A stretch of DNA of 64,000 bases. Origin: Agapetus fuscipes (taxonomy: Eukaryota; Arthropoda; Insecta; Trichoptera; Glossosomatidae). Where the stretch lies: the NCBI GenBank assembly GCA_951799405.1, contig OX637333.1, positions 12,895,960 through 12,959,959 on the forward strand, in the 5' to 3' direction. The position numbers were made by a program, and so were the translations under genes. Every line of letters starts with the position of its first letter. Within the stretch, counting starts at the first letter, position 1. Below the pieces are notes generated by a model, which was not told where the DNA came from, did not search any database, and saw only the letters and a list, made by a program, of their open reading frames with translations. This document shows, piece after piece, positions 39,707 to 51,364 of the stretch.

Positions 39707-40250
39707 ATTTAATTGGTGAGCGCTGTTTTTATGTGTTACAAAGCGCCAATTGTCAAGCAAGACCCAGTTGCTGGATAAAGTAAAGCTGGATGGACCTTTG
39801 GTGACCGGTCATTGGGAAAGGTTTTTTCGTTCACACGAAATTTCGTTCAAACGACTTTCGGTCACATATAGATGTGCTCCACAGAATATCTTAGAAAACC
39901 TGTTCGTTAACAAACTATTTATTTTCACGATTCGTTATTTCGACAATTAAAAAAAAATAATGATTTATTTGGTGAGCGTTGTTTTTGTGTGTATCACACC
40001 TCAAGAGCCCTCTGCGAGCTTGGTCGTCGCTCTAGAAAGCGCCAATTCTCAAGCAAGACCCAGTGGCTTTAAGGCTGGATAGACCTTTTGATGACCGGTC
40101 TTTGGTCAAGGTTTATGAATTTTCAACCCAGCGACGAGAAAATTTGAAAATATAAATGTTTTTTTTTTTGCTCCACCGGGAATCGTACCCACAACCTTCC
40201 ATTCAGAGTTCGAAGTGTTACTACTGAACTACAAACCGGTCACAATTAAC
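39707..40250 (-). mobile_element. Two T2 SINE copies, the first carrying an internal insert
   Basis: 39707-39820 is a T2 body fragment interrupted by a 130-bp piece (TTTTTCGTTCACACGAAATT to TTTCGACAATTAAAAAAAAA). 39960-40245 is a fuller T2 copy with head ACCGGT...CTACTGAACTAC in reverse. Part of this (39737-40031) is duplicated at 41736-42030. Confidence 0.8.
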
Positions 40251-40539
40251 TGTCAATTTTATTTTGAAATATCATTAATTGAAATCTTTGAATTGTTTTG
40301 AAAATAATACAAAATGTATATATTAAGTTTTGGAGCTATCCCATCAATGTACAAAAAAAAAAACAGTGTGTTAGTTTTTCTCACACCACTACACAAACTG
40401 ACACATGCATATATTTTTTATCACTCACAAGGGTTGACGCAAATGCAGTCTGTCAATATAAATTAATATTTAAAGAGATATCAAAGGTGAGTAATTTTAA
40501 AAGAAATAATGCCTATAATTATTAACCTTAACTAGTTGT

Positions 40540-41095
40540 TTGGTATGAGGCTGACAACCATACAGAAAAAAACTTGGTTCACTTTTGCAATTGCCACCCC
40601 GATTTCAAAACAGGGCGATAAGAGTTGCTAAGTTCATGTTCATGTGAGATTTGGTTTATTTTGTAGATAAAGACACATAAAAAGGCAGACCGGCCCGCAG
40701 TCTAGTGGTTAAAACTTTGAATCCGGATCGGAAGGAAGTGGGTTCGAATTCCGGCGGAGCTCAAAAAAAAGATTTCATTTTTAATATTTGCTCTTCGTTG
40801 GGTTGCAAAATTAATCTGTCTTTGTCAAAGGTCGGTCACCATAGGTCGATCCGGCTTTACACCAACTGGGTCTTGCATGAGAATTGGAGCTTTCTACAGC
40901 GACGACCAAGCTCGCAGAGGGCTCGAAGGAGGAGGGTGTGATTCACACAAAAACAGCGCTCACCGAATAAATCATCCTGATATTATATTTTTTACTGTTA
41001 TTGTACAACATGTGTAAACACGAACTTAAATGTGCCTGCTTGTGGTTATGCATTAAATATGAGCCGTAAATGGCAATAGCGATTTATAGATTATA
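40540..41095 (+). mobile_element. Family A tail interrupted by a T2 SINE (40690-40985)
   Basis: Tail part one has AGTTGTTTGGTATGAGGCTG to AAGACACATAAAAAGG; part two has CGAACTTAAATGTGCCTGCT to GATTTATAGATTATAGAT. The SINE head is GGCCCGCAGTCTAGTGGTTA with box B GGTTCGAATTCCGGCGG. Confidence 0.82.
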
Positions 41096-41417
41096 GATTT
41101 TGAGCTAAACCAAAGTAATGAAAAAAAAAATTAAAATTAATTTCACGCATGAAGACAATATATTTTTGACAGCCCTACATAAGAAAACACCTGCATCTCA
41201 AATAACAATAATAGCACAACATGGCCAGCAGAATATCGTCAGCTAGGAAAAAGTTATACCAACAAAAGGTACCTACCTACTTCTTGTATAATAAATAATA
41301 ATATTTCTTAGAATTCGACATTTTTTTTCCAAATGCGTGCAAAAAGATCGGTCCTTAGTCTATTGACTACGCTTCCAACTCTTAATCGGAAGGTTGTAAG
41401 TTCAATTCCCGGCGGAG

Positions 41418-41712
41418 CACAGAACGCAACTAAGCTACACATTATGTGTAGTTACACTATAAAGTTAGTAGTTACATAGTTATTTTTTATAGTTAGAAGT
41501 TACAGTATTTAGTGTCACTTCGGGATTCGGGACCTATTTATTTTTAGAGGTAAAGTGGCCGGCTTTACACCAACCACTTCATTTGAAGTGGGGGTTTCCC
41601 AGCTCCCGAGCGGGCTGGTTCTCATTTCTTGTGAAGGCTGAGTAAGCCTTGAGATCGAACCCTTGCTCTCGGCATGGAATGCAAGCATTCTACCAATTGA
41701 GCTATCGACATT
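41418..41712 (-). mobile_element. T1 SINE
   Basis: Reverse head TGTCGATAGCTCAATTGGTA and the full body; box B region GGGTTCGATCTCAAGG, similar to the copy at 6678. Confidence 0.88.
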
Positions 41713-41719
41713 TTTACGA

Positions 41720-42335
41720 GCTTGGTCATCGTCGCTACAAAGCGCCAATTGTCAAGCAAGACCCAGTTGCTGGATAAAGTAAAGCTGGATGGACCTTTGG
41801 TGACCGGTCATTGGGAAAGGTTTTTTCGTTCACACGAAATTTCGTTCAAACGACTTTCGGTCACATATAGATGTGCTCCACAGAATATCTTAGAAAACCT
41901 GTTCGTTAACAAACTATTTATTTTCACGATTCGTTATTTCGACAATTAAAAAAAAATAATGATTTATTTGGTGAGCGTTGTTTTTGTGTGTATCACACCT
42001 CAAGAGCCCTCTGCGAGCTTGGTCGTCGCTGTAGAAATTACCAATTCTTAAGCAAGACCCAGTTGCTCTAATGCTGGATGGACCTTTAGTGACCGGGCTT
42101 TGGGAAAGGTATATGATTTTGTGTCACCAAGCAAAGGGCATATTTGAAAATATAAATGGTACTTATATTTTTTTGTGCTCCGCTGGAATTCGAACCCACA
42201 ATAATAATAATAAAATTAGGATGATTTATTTGGTGAGCGCTGTTTTTTTGTGTATCACACCTCAAGAGCCCTCTAAACACAATCTTCCATTTACGAGTCA
42301 GAAGTGTAAATCATAAGACTACGGACCGGTTGAAT
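41720..42335 (-). mobile_element. T2 SINE fragments, three pieces
   Basis: 41720-42030 is the copy of 39737-40031. 42030-42195 is a second T2 body. 42215-42335 is a third fragment ending in the head ACTACGGACCGGTT. Short (AAT)n lies between. Confidence 0.75.
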
Positions 42336-42349
42336 ACCATATATTGTAT

Positions 42350-44005
42350 GTGACCGAAATGTCATTGACCGAAATGTCGTTGACCGAAAAGTCGTTGGCC
42401 GAAAAGTCGTGTGGACGAAGTGTCGTGTGACCGATTTGTCTATGGCCGAGTTGTCTTTGGACGGGTTGTCGTTGACCGATTTGTCTTTGACCGAAATGTC
42501 GTTAGCCGAAAAGTCGTGTGGACGGAGTGTCGTGTGACCGACTTGTCTATGGCCGGGTCTTTGGACGGGTTGTCGTTGACCGATTTGTCTTGGACCGAAA
42601 TGTCGTTGGCCGAAAAGTCGTGTGGACGGAGTGTCGTGTGACCGACTTGTCTATGGCCGGGTCTTTGGACGGGCTGTCGTTGACCGATTTGTCTTTGACC
42701 GAAATGTCGTTGGCCGAAAAGTCGTGTGGACGGAGTGTCGTGTGACCGACTTGTCTATGGCCGAGTTGTCTTTGGACAGGTTGTCGTTGACCGATTTGTC
42801 TTTGACCGAAATGTCGTTGGCCGAAAAGTCGTGTGGACGGAGTGTCGTGTGACCGACTTGTCTTTGGACGGGTTGTCGTTGACCGATTTGTCTTTGACCG
42901 AAATGTCATTGGCCGAAAAGTCGTGTGGACGGAGTGTCGTGTGACCGACTTGTCTTTGGACGGGTTGTCGTTGACCGATTTGTCTTTGACCGAAATGTCA
43001 TTGGCCGAAAAGTCGTGTGGACGGAGTGTCATGTGACCGACTTGTCTTTGGACGGGTTGTCGTTGACCGATTTGTCTTTGACCGAAATGTTGTTGGCCGA
43101 AAAGTCGTGTGGACGGAGTGTCGTGTGACCGACTTGTCTATGGCCGAGTTGTCTTTGGACAGGTTGTCGTTGACCGATTTGTCTTTGACCGAAATGTCGT
43201 TGGCTGAAAAGTCGTGTGGACGGAGTGTCGTGTGACCGACTTGTCTTTGGACGGGTTGTCGTTGACCGATTTGTCTTTGACCGAAATGTTGTTGGCCGAA
43301 AAGTCGTGTGGACGGAGTGTCGTGTGACCGACTTGTCTATGGCCGAGTTGTCTTTGGACAGGTTGTCGTTGACCGATTTGTCTTTGACCGAAATGTCGTT
43401 GGCCGAAAAGTCGTGTGGACGGAGTGTCGTGTGACCGACTTGTCTTTGGACGGGTTGTCGTTGACCGATTTGTCTTTGACCGAAATGTCATTGGCCGAAA
43501 AGTCGTGTGGACGGAGTGTCGTGTGACCGACTTGTCTTTGGACGGGTTGTCGTTGACCGATTTGTCTTTGACCGAAATGTTGTTGGCCGAAAAGTCGTGT
43601 GGACGGAGTGTCGTGTGACCGACTTGTCTATGGCCGGGTCTTTGGACGGGCTGTCGTTGACCGATTTGTCTTTGACCGAAATGTCGTTGACCGAAAAGTC
43701 GTTGGTCGAAAAGTCGTGTGGACGAAGTGTCGTGTGACCGATTTGTCTATGGCCGAGTTGTCTTTGGACGGGTTGTCGTTGACCGATTTGTCTTTGACCG
43801 AAATGTCGTTGGCCGAAAAGTCGTGTAGACGAAGTGTCGTGTGACCGATTTGTCTATGGCCGAGTTGTTGTTGGACGAGTTGTCGTTGACCGATTTGTCT
43901 TTGACCGAAATTTCGTTTGCCGAAAAGTCGTGAGGACGAAGTGTCGTGTGACCGATTTGTCTATGGCCGAGTAATCGTTGGACGAATTGTCTTTTATCGA
44001 TATGT
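42350..44005. repeat. Minisatellite of about 15-bp units in 92/104/107-bp higher-order repeats
   Basis: Basic units look like TGACCGAAATGTCGT, TGGCCGAAAAGTCGT, TGACCGATTTGTCTT and GTGGACGGAGTGTCGT. They combine into longer units whose starts (the GGACGGAGTG word) are 92, 104 or 107 bp apart; about 16 higher-order units are present. Both strands stay open over several units (a minus-strand 161-codon ORF), a by-product of the repeat. No promoter or splice evidence suggests a protein. Confidence 0.97.
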
Positions 44006-44009
44006 CGTG

Positions 44010-45480
44010 GAATCCTGAAAATGAATACAAAATTATATTATTATCGACTCTATCGACTCGACATGGTGTTCATGTCTCTTTTCCGTCGTACCGTCAACAT
44101 ATATCGGAATTTTTACGCGTATTCTGTATATTTTATTTACACATATACCTATTGCATATTTTATACGTATATAATATGTGAACATAATGTATACATGTGT
44201 CCCGATCGGTCTTCAAGAAAACTGTTTTTTCACCTCTGTCGGCCTAACCATCAAATTGGATAGGCCAACGCCATCTATGTAAAAAATAGAAAATTAACAA
44301 AAATCGAAAATTACAAGAGGCCTTTACATGTTACCTCTTTTTGTTAGACAAATAAAATATGTACGAAAACAATTAAAAACATTTGTTTCACTTAACCACG
44401 ATGTGATATTTGCGGAAAATGATCAGGAGGAACTAAAAACGCGTACAAAAAAATATTACGTAAACACATTTTGAAACAAAATTTATAACTCAGTAAATAA
44501 GTAAAAAATGAATTTTCGAAAATCGTCTCAATTTAACTGAATAAATACTTTATCGAAAAATGAAATATTTGGCATTGAAATATTTATGAATAACAAGTGA
44601 GTCGCGCTGGAAAGTCAGCCTTTTTTAAATGGTTTTTGGCATATTACCAGCTGATTTGAAGGAAAAAAAAATAAAAAAAAATATTTTCAATTCTTTTAAA
44701 TATATAGAAAGCTAACCCTATAAATATTTTTTTGAATAGCCAAAGTTGTTTTTGGTCTCAAATACACCTTAAGGTATTAGCAATCAATAACCAAATATTA
44801 GTTTGGCTTGTCCCTAGCAATCCGGCCGAGCGACGTCGCAATTTTGATGTCTATGGAAATTTTGCCGAGTCCATTCAATAAGCTGTTAAAAATATATTTA
44901 TCAATTATGTAAAAATATCCCTTCAACTTGACACTGCTCTACGCGGGAATTTCCATAAAGAAGAAGAAGAAGGTATGTTACAATAAAATCCAAATGGAAT
45001 GTTTATTCTTTTGCAAAGGCAACACAGGGTTTAGCTTTAGAGTGTTCTTAATTTGAAATCACCTTTCTTTCGTATAATTTTACATTTGGTATTTTTCTTT
45101 GACCATCTACTAAAATTAAAATGTTGGATAAAAAACGCGTTCGGCTTTAGTTTTCGGTGTCGAAACCGCGTTGTATTAGGTTGGTTTTCTGTTTCCGATC
45201 CGACAACAAAGGCGGATTTTCGCTTGGCGTTTTTTTGTCTCTAGATTAGCTGAAAATCATTAAAAAGGAAATTGTAAAATCAAAATGGGCGCCCAGAGAC
45301 ATGCTCTGATTCTCTTTCAAAACATTTGTTTTTTTTTTTATTAATTAATAGAATTAAATTTAATCTACGGTGCAGTTAATCGGTTTTATTAGGTATTAGA
45401 TTAAAACAGTCGAAAGTAGATAATATCTAACGCACATCGCATAGGTATATATGTACATATAATGAGGTTCGAACATTTTT
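44010..45480. other. No gene seen; foldback-family fragment at about 44730-44930
   Basis: AT-rich. The phrase CCTAGCAATCCGGCCGAGCG matches the family described at 45490-46590. Confidence 0.45.
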
Positions 45481-45646
45481 TAATTTTGAACTTTTTTCTC
45501 GGCGAGCAAACGTCAGTCTTGTATGGCACTGCCGTCCTTGGTAACTATACTATACAACCAATAAGAAAATATTTGTAAGCCTTAGCAACCCGGCCGGGTG
45601 ACGACACAATTTTGTCTATGTCAATTCACGTGCGGACCTCAATTGA

Positions 45647-45684
45647 AAAAGCGGTTAGAAATTTTATAATTTCTAACCGCTTTT
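45647..45684. repeat. Perfect 17-bp hairpin
   Basis: AAAAGCGGTTAGAAATT pairs exactly with AATTTCTAACCGCTTTT across a 4-nt TTAT loop. Confidence 0.97.
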
Positions 45685-45905
45685 CTGCCGAACATCGCTC
45701 AATCGGCTCAGATACTCCATCTTCATATACTCGTAGTTTATCGATCGATCATGTTGATCGATGCTCCCGGAGAATGGACTCAGTACCAACTTTAATATCA
45801 AACATTTTGCTCAGCTGGCAAACGTCACCATTCTATGAGAACATGGTTTTTAGCAAACAATAACAAAACAATCGTTTGCCTTTTCCCTAGTAACCCGGCC
45901 GGGAG

Positions 45906-46364
45906 GCGTGTTCCCATTCCCCGACCTAAAAGGAATGTTTACTCAGACAAGCACACGGAAAAAATTGAATTCATCAAGTAGTTTCAGTTTTTCCATATTT
46001 ACTCAAAAACTATTGACATTATAAAAAAACGGTTTCGATACTACACTAGACAATGTATAGTTCTATAAATAGAATGAAAAAAAATATTTCCAAAACATAG
46101 CACACACGAGAAAGTAGCTACAGAAGTGAAAAAAACGTATTTTTTTAAATATTTTTTTGTGGTCGCAATTTTTAAGTTATATATTTTGTTTAAACTTTAT
46201 AATTAAGATAAAAAATTAATAAACATGCTTGATTTTTTTCATTACTGTCACTTTTTTGCTAATACCATAAAGTGTAAGAAACAATAACGGCAGATTTAGG
46301 GTATGATACTTCCGTGTGCATTTCTGAGTGAACATTCCTTTTAGGTCGGGGAATGGGAACACGC
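45906..46364. mobile_element. Mutator-like MITE, 459 bp, TSD GGCCGGGAG
   Basis: Long inverted ends of about 50 bp begin GCGTGTTCCCATTCCCCGAC on both sides. GGCCGGGAG is repeated at 45897-45905 and 46365-46373. A 9-bp duplication plus long inverted repeats is typical of Mutator-like elements. No coding sequence. Its interior at 46190-46300 matches 32170-32280. Confidence 0.88.
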
Positions 46365-46669
46365 GGCCGGGAGACATCTCAATATTGTACATGTCAATTT
46401 ATGTGCGTACCACCTCATCAACATGGGCTCTGCACAAACTCCATCAAAAACATGTGACATTACACGCCCGGGTGGCTAGAGAAAAGGCAAACTTATATTT
46501 TGTTATCGGTAGCTAAGGACACTAGTCACATAGAACTGTGACGTTTGCTCTTCAAGAAAAATACTTATTCTTTTAAAAATGTTATTTTGTTCGATCTGAC
46601 ACGATCCCACTAAATTCCTTTCCCAAGTCCGTTGGATCATATACAAAATATATTTTACCGTATATCTTA

Positions 46670-46860
46670 TGGGTAAGCCGAGGAAAGTATGGCTTGATCA
46701 AATAAGCAAGATGGCAAATGACTGTAATCTGCAGAGTGAGAAAATGAGAAGATCATGTATGAAGAGAATGATGAAATAAATAATGTCGAGGAGAGTTAAG
46801 CCGTGTGTAAGGAGAGAACAACAGGATAGACACATCTGCGGAGGTACTGACCACCGCTAG
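46670..46860 (+). pseudogene. Family A-like RT terminal fragment
   Basis: The plus strand reads GKPRKVWLDQISKMANDCNL then QSEKMRRSCMKRMMK, followed by a 3' UTR with CACATCTGCGGAGGTACTGA, the same phrase as at 61855. Confidence 0.8.
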
Positions 46861-47144
46861 CTGAATGGCGGCTGGATACAAGTAACATAGTCATTAACAT
46901 AGCAATTAACATAGTAAGTAATATACTAATATAGTAACAGGAATAAGAAAAAATAAAAAAAACAAACAATGTATTTGTACAACAAATTCTACATTATTTT
47001 CTAACTTCTGAAAAAAAACATTTCTCATAGCAAACATGCCTTGTTGTATTTATTTTATGTTGTAGGTAGATGTGATAAAAATAAAACAACCATTGTTGCC
47101 ATTTTATGTAAATTTACGTATAAATGGTGTACGTAAATATACGT

Positions 47145-47710
47145 ACATCTAAATCTAAATCTAAGCTGCAAAGATATGTATCATTTGAGATTCATATTAA
47201 ATGCATTCCCACAAGCAGACATGCATAATTTCGCGCTTACACATGCTGCATGTGGACCTTCAATATAAAAACCCCAATCTCAAATGAACATAAGCCCTGC
47301 AACTCTTGCCGACCTTCCCTGAAGCAGGGGTGACATTGGCAAAGTGAACCATTTTTTACAGTATGGGTGGTCAGCCGCATACCAACCTATCAGTCAAGGA
47401 GTACAAGCAATTAATACAATCAAATATATAAAACAAATAAATTCTAAGCAATTAAACAGTAAAAAATTAAAAAACTACAACACATACTTTTTAAATTTAA
47501 AAGCCTCAGCTTTAACCGCCAGCATTACAGATCAACCGCCATTTCTTTCGATCCTTGCATACTTCTTTCATTTCATCCAGAGCCATAACCTTTTTCATAC
47601 AAGCTCTCCTTTTATTATGACTCTGGATATCCCATTCATTCGCTATTTCGAAAATTTGGTCCATCCATACCTTTCTCGGTCTTCCTCTTCCACGACATCC
47701 ATACATCTAT
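47145..47710 (-). mobile_element. Family A 3' tail with RT end
   Basis: Terminus CTAAATCTAAATCTAAGCTG, tail to ATCAGTCAAGGAGTAC, then RT on minus (GCRGRGRPRKVWMDQIFEIA, KDRKKWRLICNAGG). Confidence 0.92.
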
Positions 47711-47869
47711 CTATCTATATACAATATATGAAAAGGGAGAGCCTCGCTATACAAAGTTAATACTGATAAAACTCCAGAACTTCCTACTTAACAGATGCAC
47801 ATCATATTCACAACAACATTATTTGCAACCGCCGATGTATTCTCCTATCATCAAAAGCTAAAGTTGCTA

Positions 47870-48105
47870 AGATATAGTAACATTCATATTAAATGCATGC
47901 CCACAAGCAGACACGTGTAAATTCACGCTTTCATATGCTGTTGTGTACCTACATACAAAAAAAACAAAAATCAAGTGAACATAAGCCGTGCAACTCTTGC
48001 CGATCTTCTTTGAAACTGGGGTGACATTGGCAAAATGAAAGATTTTTTTTACAAATTCTTACAGTATGGGTGGTCAGCCTCGTATCAAACTATATACCAA
48101 GGAAC
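47870..48105 (-). mobile_element. Family A 3' tail, diverged
   Basis: AAAGTTGCTAAGATATAGTA to AACTATATACCAAGGAACTT. Confidence 0.8.
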
Positions 48106-48550
48106 TTCGATGTAATAACTGAGATTAACCCCCGTATTCTCGATCAAAACTGACTTAAGTGCCTAACTCAAGCGCTACACTTACTCAAGGGTCGACATTC
48201 TGGAGCGGTTTGTTTCACAAATAACAATAAAGTAGTACTTGGTCTAGTGCCCAACTTAGTGGAGATGTATGGCTCAGTCATTGACTCTCGAAAAAACCCA
48301 GCTCTGTAATTGGTCAGTAACTTCCGACCAATATTCGGCGTACTTCATTCTTATCACTGCCGCTTCTTTCAAATTTCAATGTCATATGAGCTGTGCATAA
48401 AACTTGACAACAAGTAAGTACGTATAACGCACTTACTAATTTAAGTAAACCGTAAGTAAAAATTTGTTTGTTTACAATTTATATTAGTTTTTTAAAATAC
48501 ATTTAAATGTAATATCCAATGTAAAGTGTTTTGATCGATTTTAGCGCCAA

Positions 48551-48657
48551 AATGATGTTGTTTTCTCCAGCGGAAAAGGAGCTGCTGGTGGCTCTGATTA
48601 AAGAAAAACCTGTAGTAGAAGATAAAAGAACAGATCGAAAAAATTGTTGGCATTGCA
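48551..48657 (+). pseudogene. Myb/SANT-like DNA-binding domain, N-terminal fragment
   Basis: MMLFSPAEKELLVALIKEKP then VVEDKRTD resembles the first helix and turn of Myb/SANT-like domains found with PIF/Harbinger transposons. The nested transposon cuts it at 48660; beyond that the ORF reads into the insert. Confidence 0.65.
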
Positions 48658-48659
48658 AC

Positions 48660-50019
48660 CAGAGGCGGTTCGCCAATATAGTTCAACGGGACAGTGCACT
48701 GCCTAGATTTTGTAATAATTTTAACAAAATAATTGTATAAACTTTAAAATATAAAAGTATATTGTGTGGCAGATGTTTTGAATGGTCGCTGAAGTTAAGA
48801 ATCATAATTATATGGAGCGCCTGAGGTTTACGCAAGTACAAAGCCGCCATACATAATACATACATAATATTATTGTTTAGTTATACTCCTCGTGCATTTG
48901 TCCAAGTGAACGGATTTCAATGGATTATTCCCATACATTTTCTGAGATCGGTTAGAAACCGTGATATGGAGGGAGAGAGCGGATAAATTATAGGCTTTTT
49001 AGTGCGTGCGACGAAGACAGCTGCGTGCATTGCCGAATATTATAAGTATTCGTTCGTAGATATTCGAAAACAATGAAATCCTTGTAGGACATTGATTACA
49101 AATAATATAAGCCAGTAACTTGAATTTGTTTGACCTCCATTCCGTCATCAGTTGACGTTAAAATAAACAGCTGCTGGTTGTTTTTTCATCGAACGTCAAG
49201 ATTTTTTCCATTATTTTCTAATTTATCGTGAAACAACTTACAATTTTGTTTTTTACTAATTTCCTGACGATAAATTTTAATAATAAAGTAAACGTGGACA
49301 TTATAAAAAAAATCATAGTTGAATAGTATTTGAAAAAGAACATTATTTGAAAGCATCGCAAGTGTGTGAAGATGGTGAAAAAGATAAAAGTTAAACAGCA
49401 TGCACTTTCGCAAACTCAAGTTGAGCTTGCAATGCATTTCAATTTATTAGGCCGAACAGATCTTCGACAAATGCTTGATGTTAGTTATAGACAATCTATT
49501 AAAAAGTTCAATGACGAAGTGCGTTCAAACAGATTAATAATTATATCTAGAATAATATTGATTGTGTACAATTTTGTGCTGATTTGGCTTTGATTGAGGC
49601 TTTCGCTCAAGCGAAGGAGGATTTCCATTTCAAATATGTAACTGTAAGTACGAGCTTAAAATATGCTTATTTGTTCTGCAACAAAACGGGTGTAGGTACT
49701 TACTCGTGTATACGTAAATAAAACAATATATTTTGGATGGTTGGTGCATTAACACTGAAAATTCATCTTTATTTAGTTTTAACAAAATCTGTTTTATTTT
49801 CACTTTTTATTGTTATTTTTTAAAGGACACAGACCTGATGATGACAACTGTGTAGTCGAAAACGTTTTTTACGAAATTTTACGAGTTTTTAATAACTAAA
49901 TAAAACAATATATATTTACGTATTTCTTGCCATTTCCATTCAAAGCAAAAAAAATACAATAAAAAATGAACTTGCGGAAATTATGAACTGCCAATATTTT
50001 TATTGAGGAGCCGCCTCTG
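48660..50019. mobile_element. hAT-type element, 1360 bp, nested, TSD ATTGCAAC
   Basis: Ends CAGAGGCGGTTCGCCAATA and (reverse) CAGAGGCGGCTCCTCAATA. ATTGCAAC is at 48652-48659 and 50020-50027. The ORF at 49366-49593 (+) is unrecognised. The phrase CCTGATGATGACAACTGTGT near 49835 resembles Penelope-like ends and may be a further insertion. Confidence 0.92.
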
Positions 50020-50065
50020 ATTGCAACCCTCAATGAGCAACGGCAAAATTGTATACAGAACGACG

Positions 50066-50298
50066 CATCTTTTCAATCAAAAACGTCTTCTAAATTCTTC
50101 CTCTTCGTAATACGTAAATGGGTCTTTACAGTCTCTGATATATTTTCTTGGGACACTATTTTTGGACAAAACAATGTTATTATTCTCATTGAAGTCAACT
50201 GTATCGTAAGAATTTATTATTTTATGTAAATAATTCACAACCAAACAAAAACTGTGCTGATGAAATGCGGCGGAATATTTTGACAGTTCATCTGTCAT
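50066..50298 (-). pseudogene. Harbinger transposase N-terminal fragment
   Basis: KYIRDCKDPFTYYEEEEFRR then RF matches the N-terminal R..RD..NPFE.Y...EF..RF pattern of PIF/Harbinger transposases. A stop follows the RRRF; a one-base shift restores a plausible continuation, so the copy is dead. Confidence 0.72.
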
Positions 50299-50659
50299 TG
50301 CAGTATGGTCCTAGACCAAACCGGAGAACAAACCCAATTCTGATGGTCAAACAATGTAAATATACTCGTCAAAACAATTTTAATACACTCGTAAAAATCG
50401 TGTTCATAGTAAGAATTCATTTTTTCATGTAAATTCACAATCAAACAAAAAATGTGATAACAATGAAATATGACGGAATATTTTGACAGCGCTTAAGCGT
50501 TGGTTAATATACGTGTCGACCTTCCTAACCTAAGTGCTAGTTTTTGGAGCGCTTTAGCGCTACTTTTACCCTAAGTATTGTTCTTGAAATGAATTTCCCC
50601 GATCTAAGCGCTAGTTTGCCCTTCTAGTTTTGATCGTGAATACGGGGGATATTATCCTT

Positions 50660-50890
50660 AGATTAATTAATTCAGACTCAAACTCAATGCTTTCCCACGA
50701 GCAATGTGCACATTCGTGCTCAAGCATGCTGCATGTGTACCTACCTGCTTACAAAATAAAAACGTGAATCTTAAAAGTACGATAAAACTGCAACTTTGCC
50801 GCCTTTCCTGAAACAGGGGTAACATTAGCAACGTGAACCCATTTTTTTACAATAATGGCAGTCAGATTCATTCCAACCTATATTGAAGTG
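50660..50890 (-). mobile_element. Family A 3' tail, diverged
   Basis: TTAGATTAATTAATTCAGAC to ATTCCAACCTATATTGAAGT, with CTGAAACAGGGGTAACATTA in the middle. Confidence 0.78.
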
Positions 50891-51364
50891 ACAAAACCCG
50901 TAATATTAGAACATTCATAGTAATCTGTCAAATCTCTAATATAAGTTACATTTTATTTTTTAATTATTACATTACATAAATATTATTATTTTAAACTAAA
51001 ATTAAATGTACCTATACAGGGCCGGCGCTAGGGTTGGGCGCGGTCGGGCGACCGCCCAGGGCGCCAGGTGTGAAGGGGCGCCGCAGGCGCCCCTTTATAT
51101 TTTTTAGTAATTTTGAAATTTTTGTGGCATTAAAACTCGAAAATATTTAGTTTTCGTAAATAGTAAAAATTGAACCTGTAAAATAATTGTTTCATTCTTA
51201 GAAAAAGAAATGAAAACAATTATAATTTTTTATTTATTTTGTTATTGCTAGGTATATTTCTTTTTACTTTTTACTTTACAAAGGTACATATTTATTTCGC
51301 GACCTTGTTTTTTATTTCGTTAAATGTTGTAATTATGAATGACTGAAATTATTTTAAGGAAGAT

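Larger units (their letters stand above)
45490..46590. repeat. Foldback-type repeat with about 85-bp inverted arms
   Basis: The arm at about 45811-45900 (GCAAACGTCACC... to CTAGTAACCCGG) is mirrored at about 46453-46550 (reverse complement GCAAACGTCACAGTTCTATG) with roughly 80% match by eye. A half copy precedes it at 45490-45640. Relatives near 44.8 and 55.6 kb, and possibly 12.75 kb, show an interspersed family. A Mutator-like MITE is nested inside. Confidence 0.75.
48129..50648. mobile_element. PIF/Harbinger-like element, 2520 bp with a nested insertion
   Basis: Inverted termini CCCCCGTATTCTCGATCAAA and (reverse) CCCCCGTATTCACGATCAAA bound it. It encodes, from its two ends towards the middle, a Myb/SANT-like ORF start (+) and a Harbinger-transposase-like N terminus (-), the two proteins such elements carry. 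Palindromic AAGCGCT words lie near both ends. Flanking triplets are TAA and ATA, so the target duplication is unclear. Without the nested element it would be about 1.15 kb and lacks the DDE core. Confidence 0.8.

Noticed and set aside
42411..43844. A dozen overlapping 67-81-codon ORFs and a 161-codon antisense ORF
   Set aside because: All arise from the periodic minisatellite; each ends at the same TGTGA word, with no independent coding sign.
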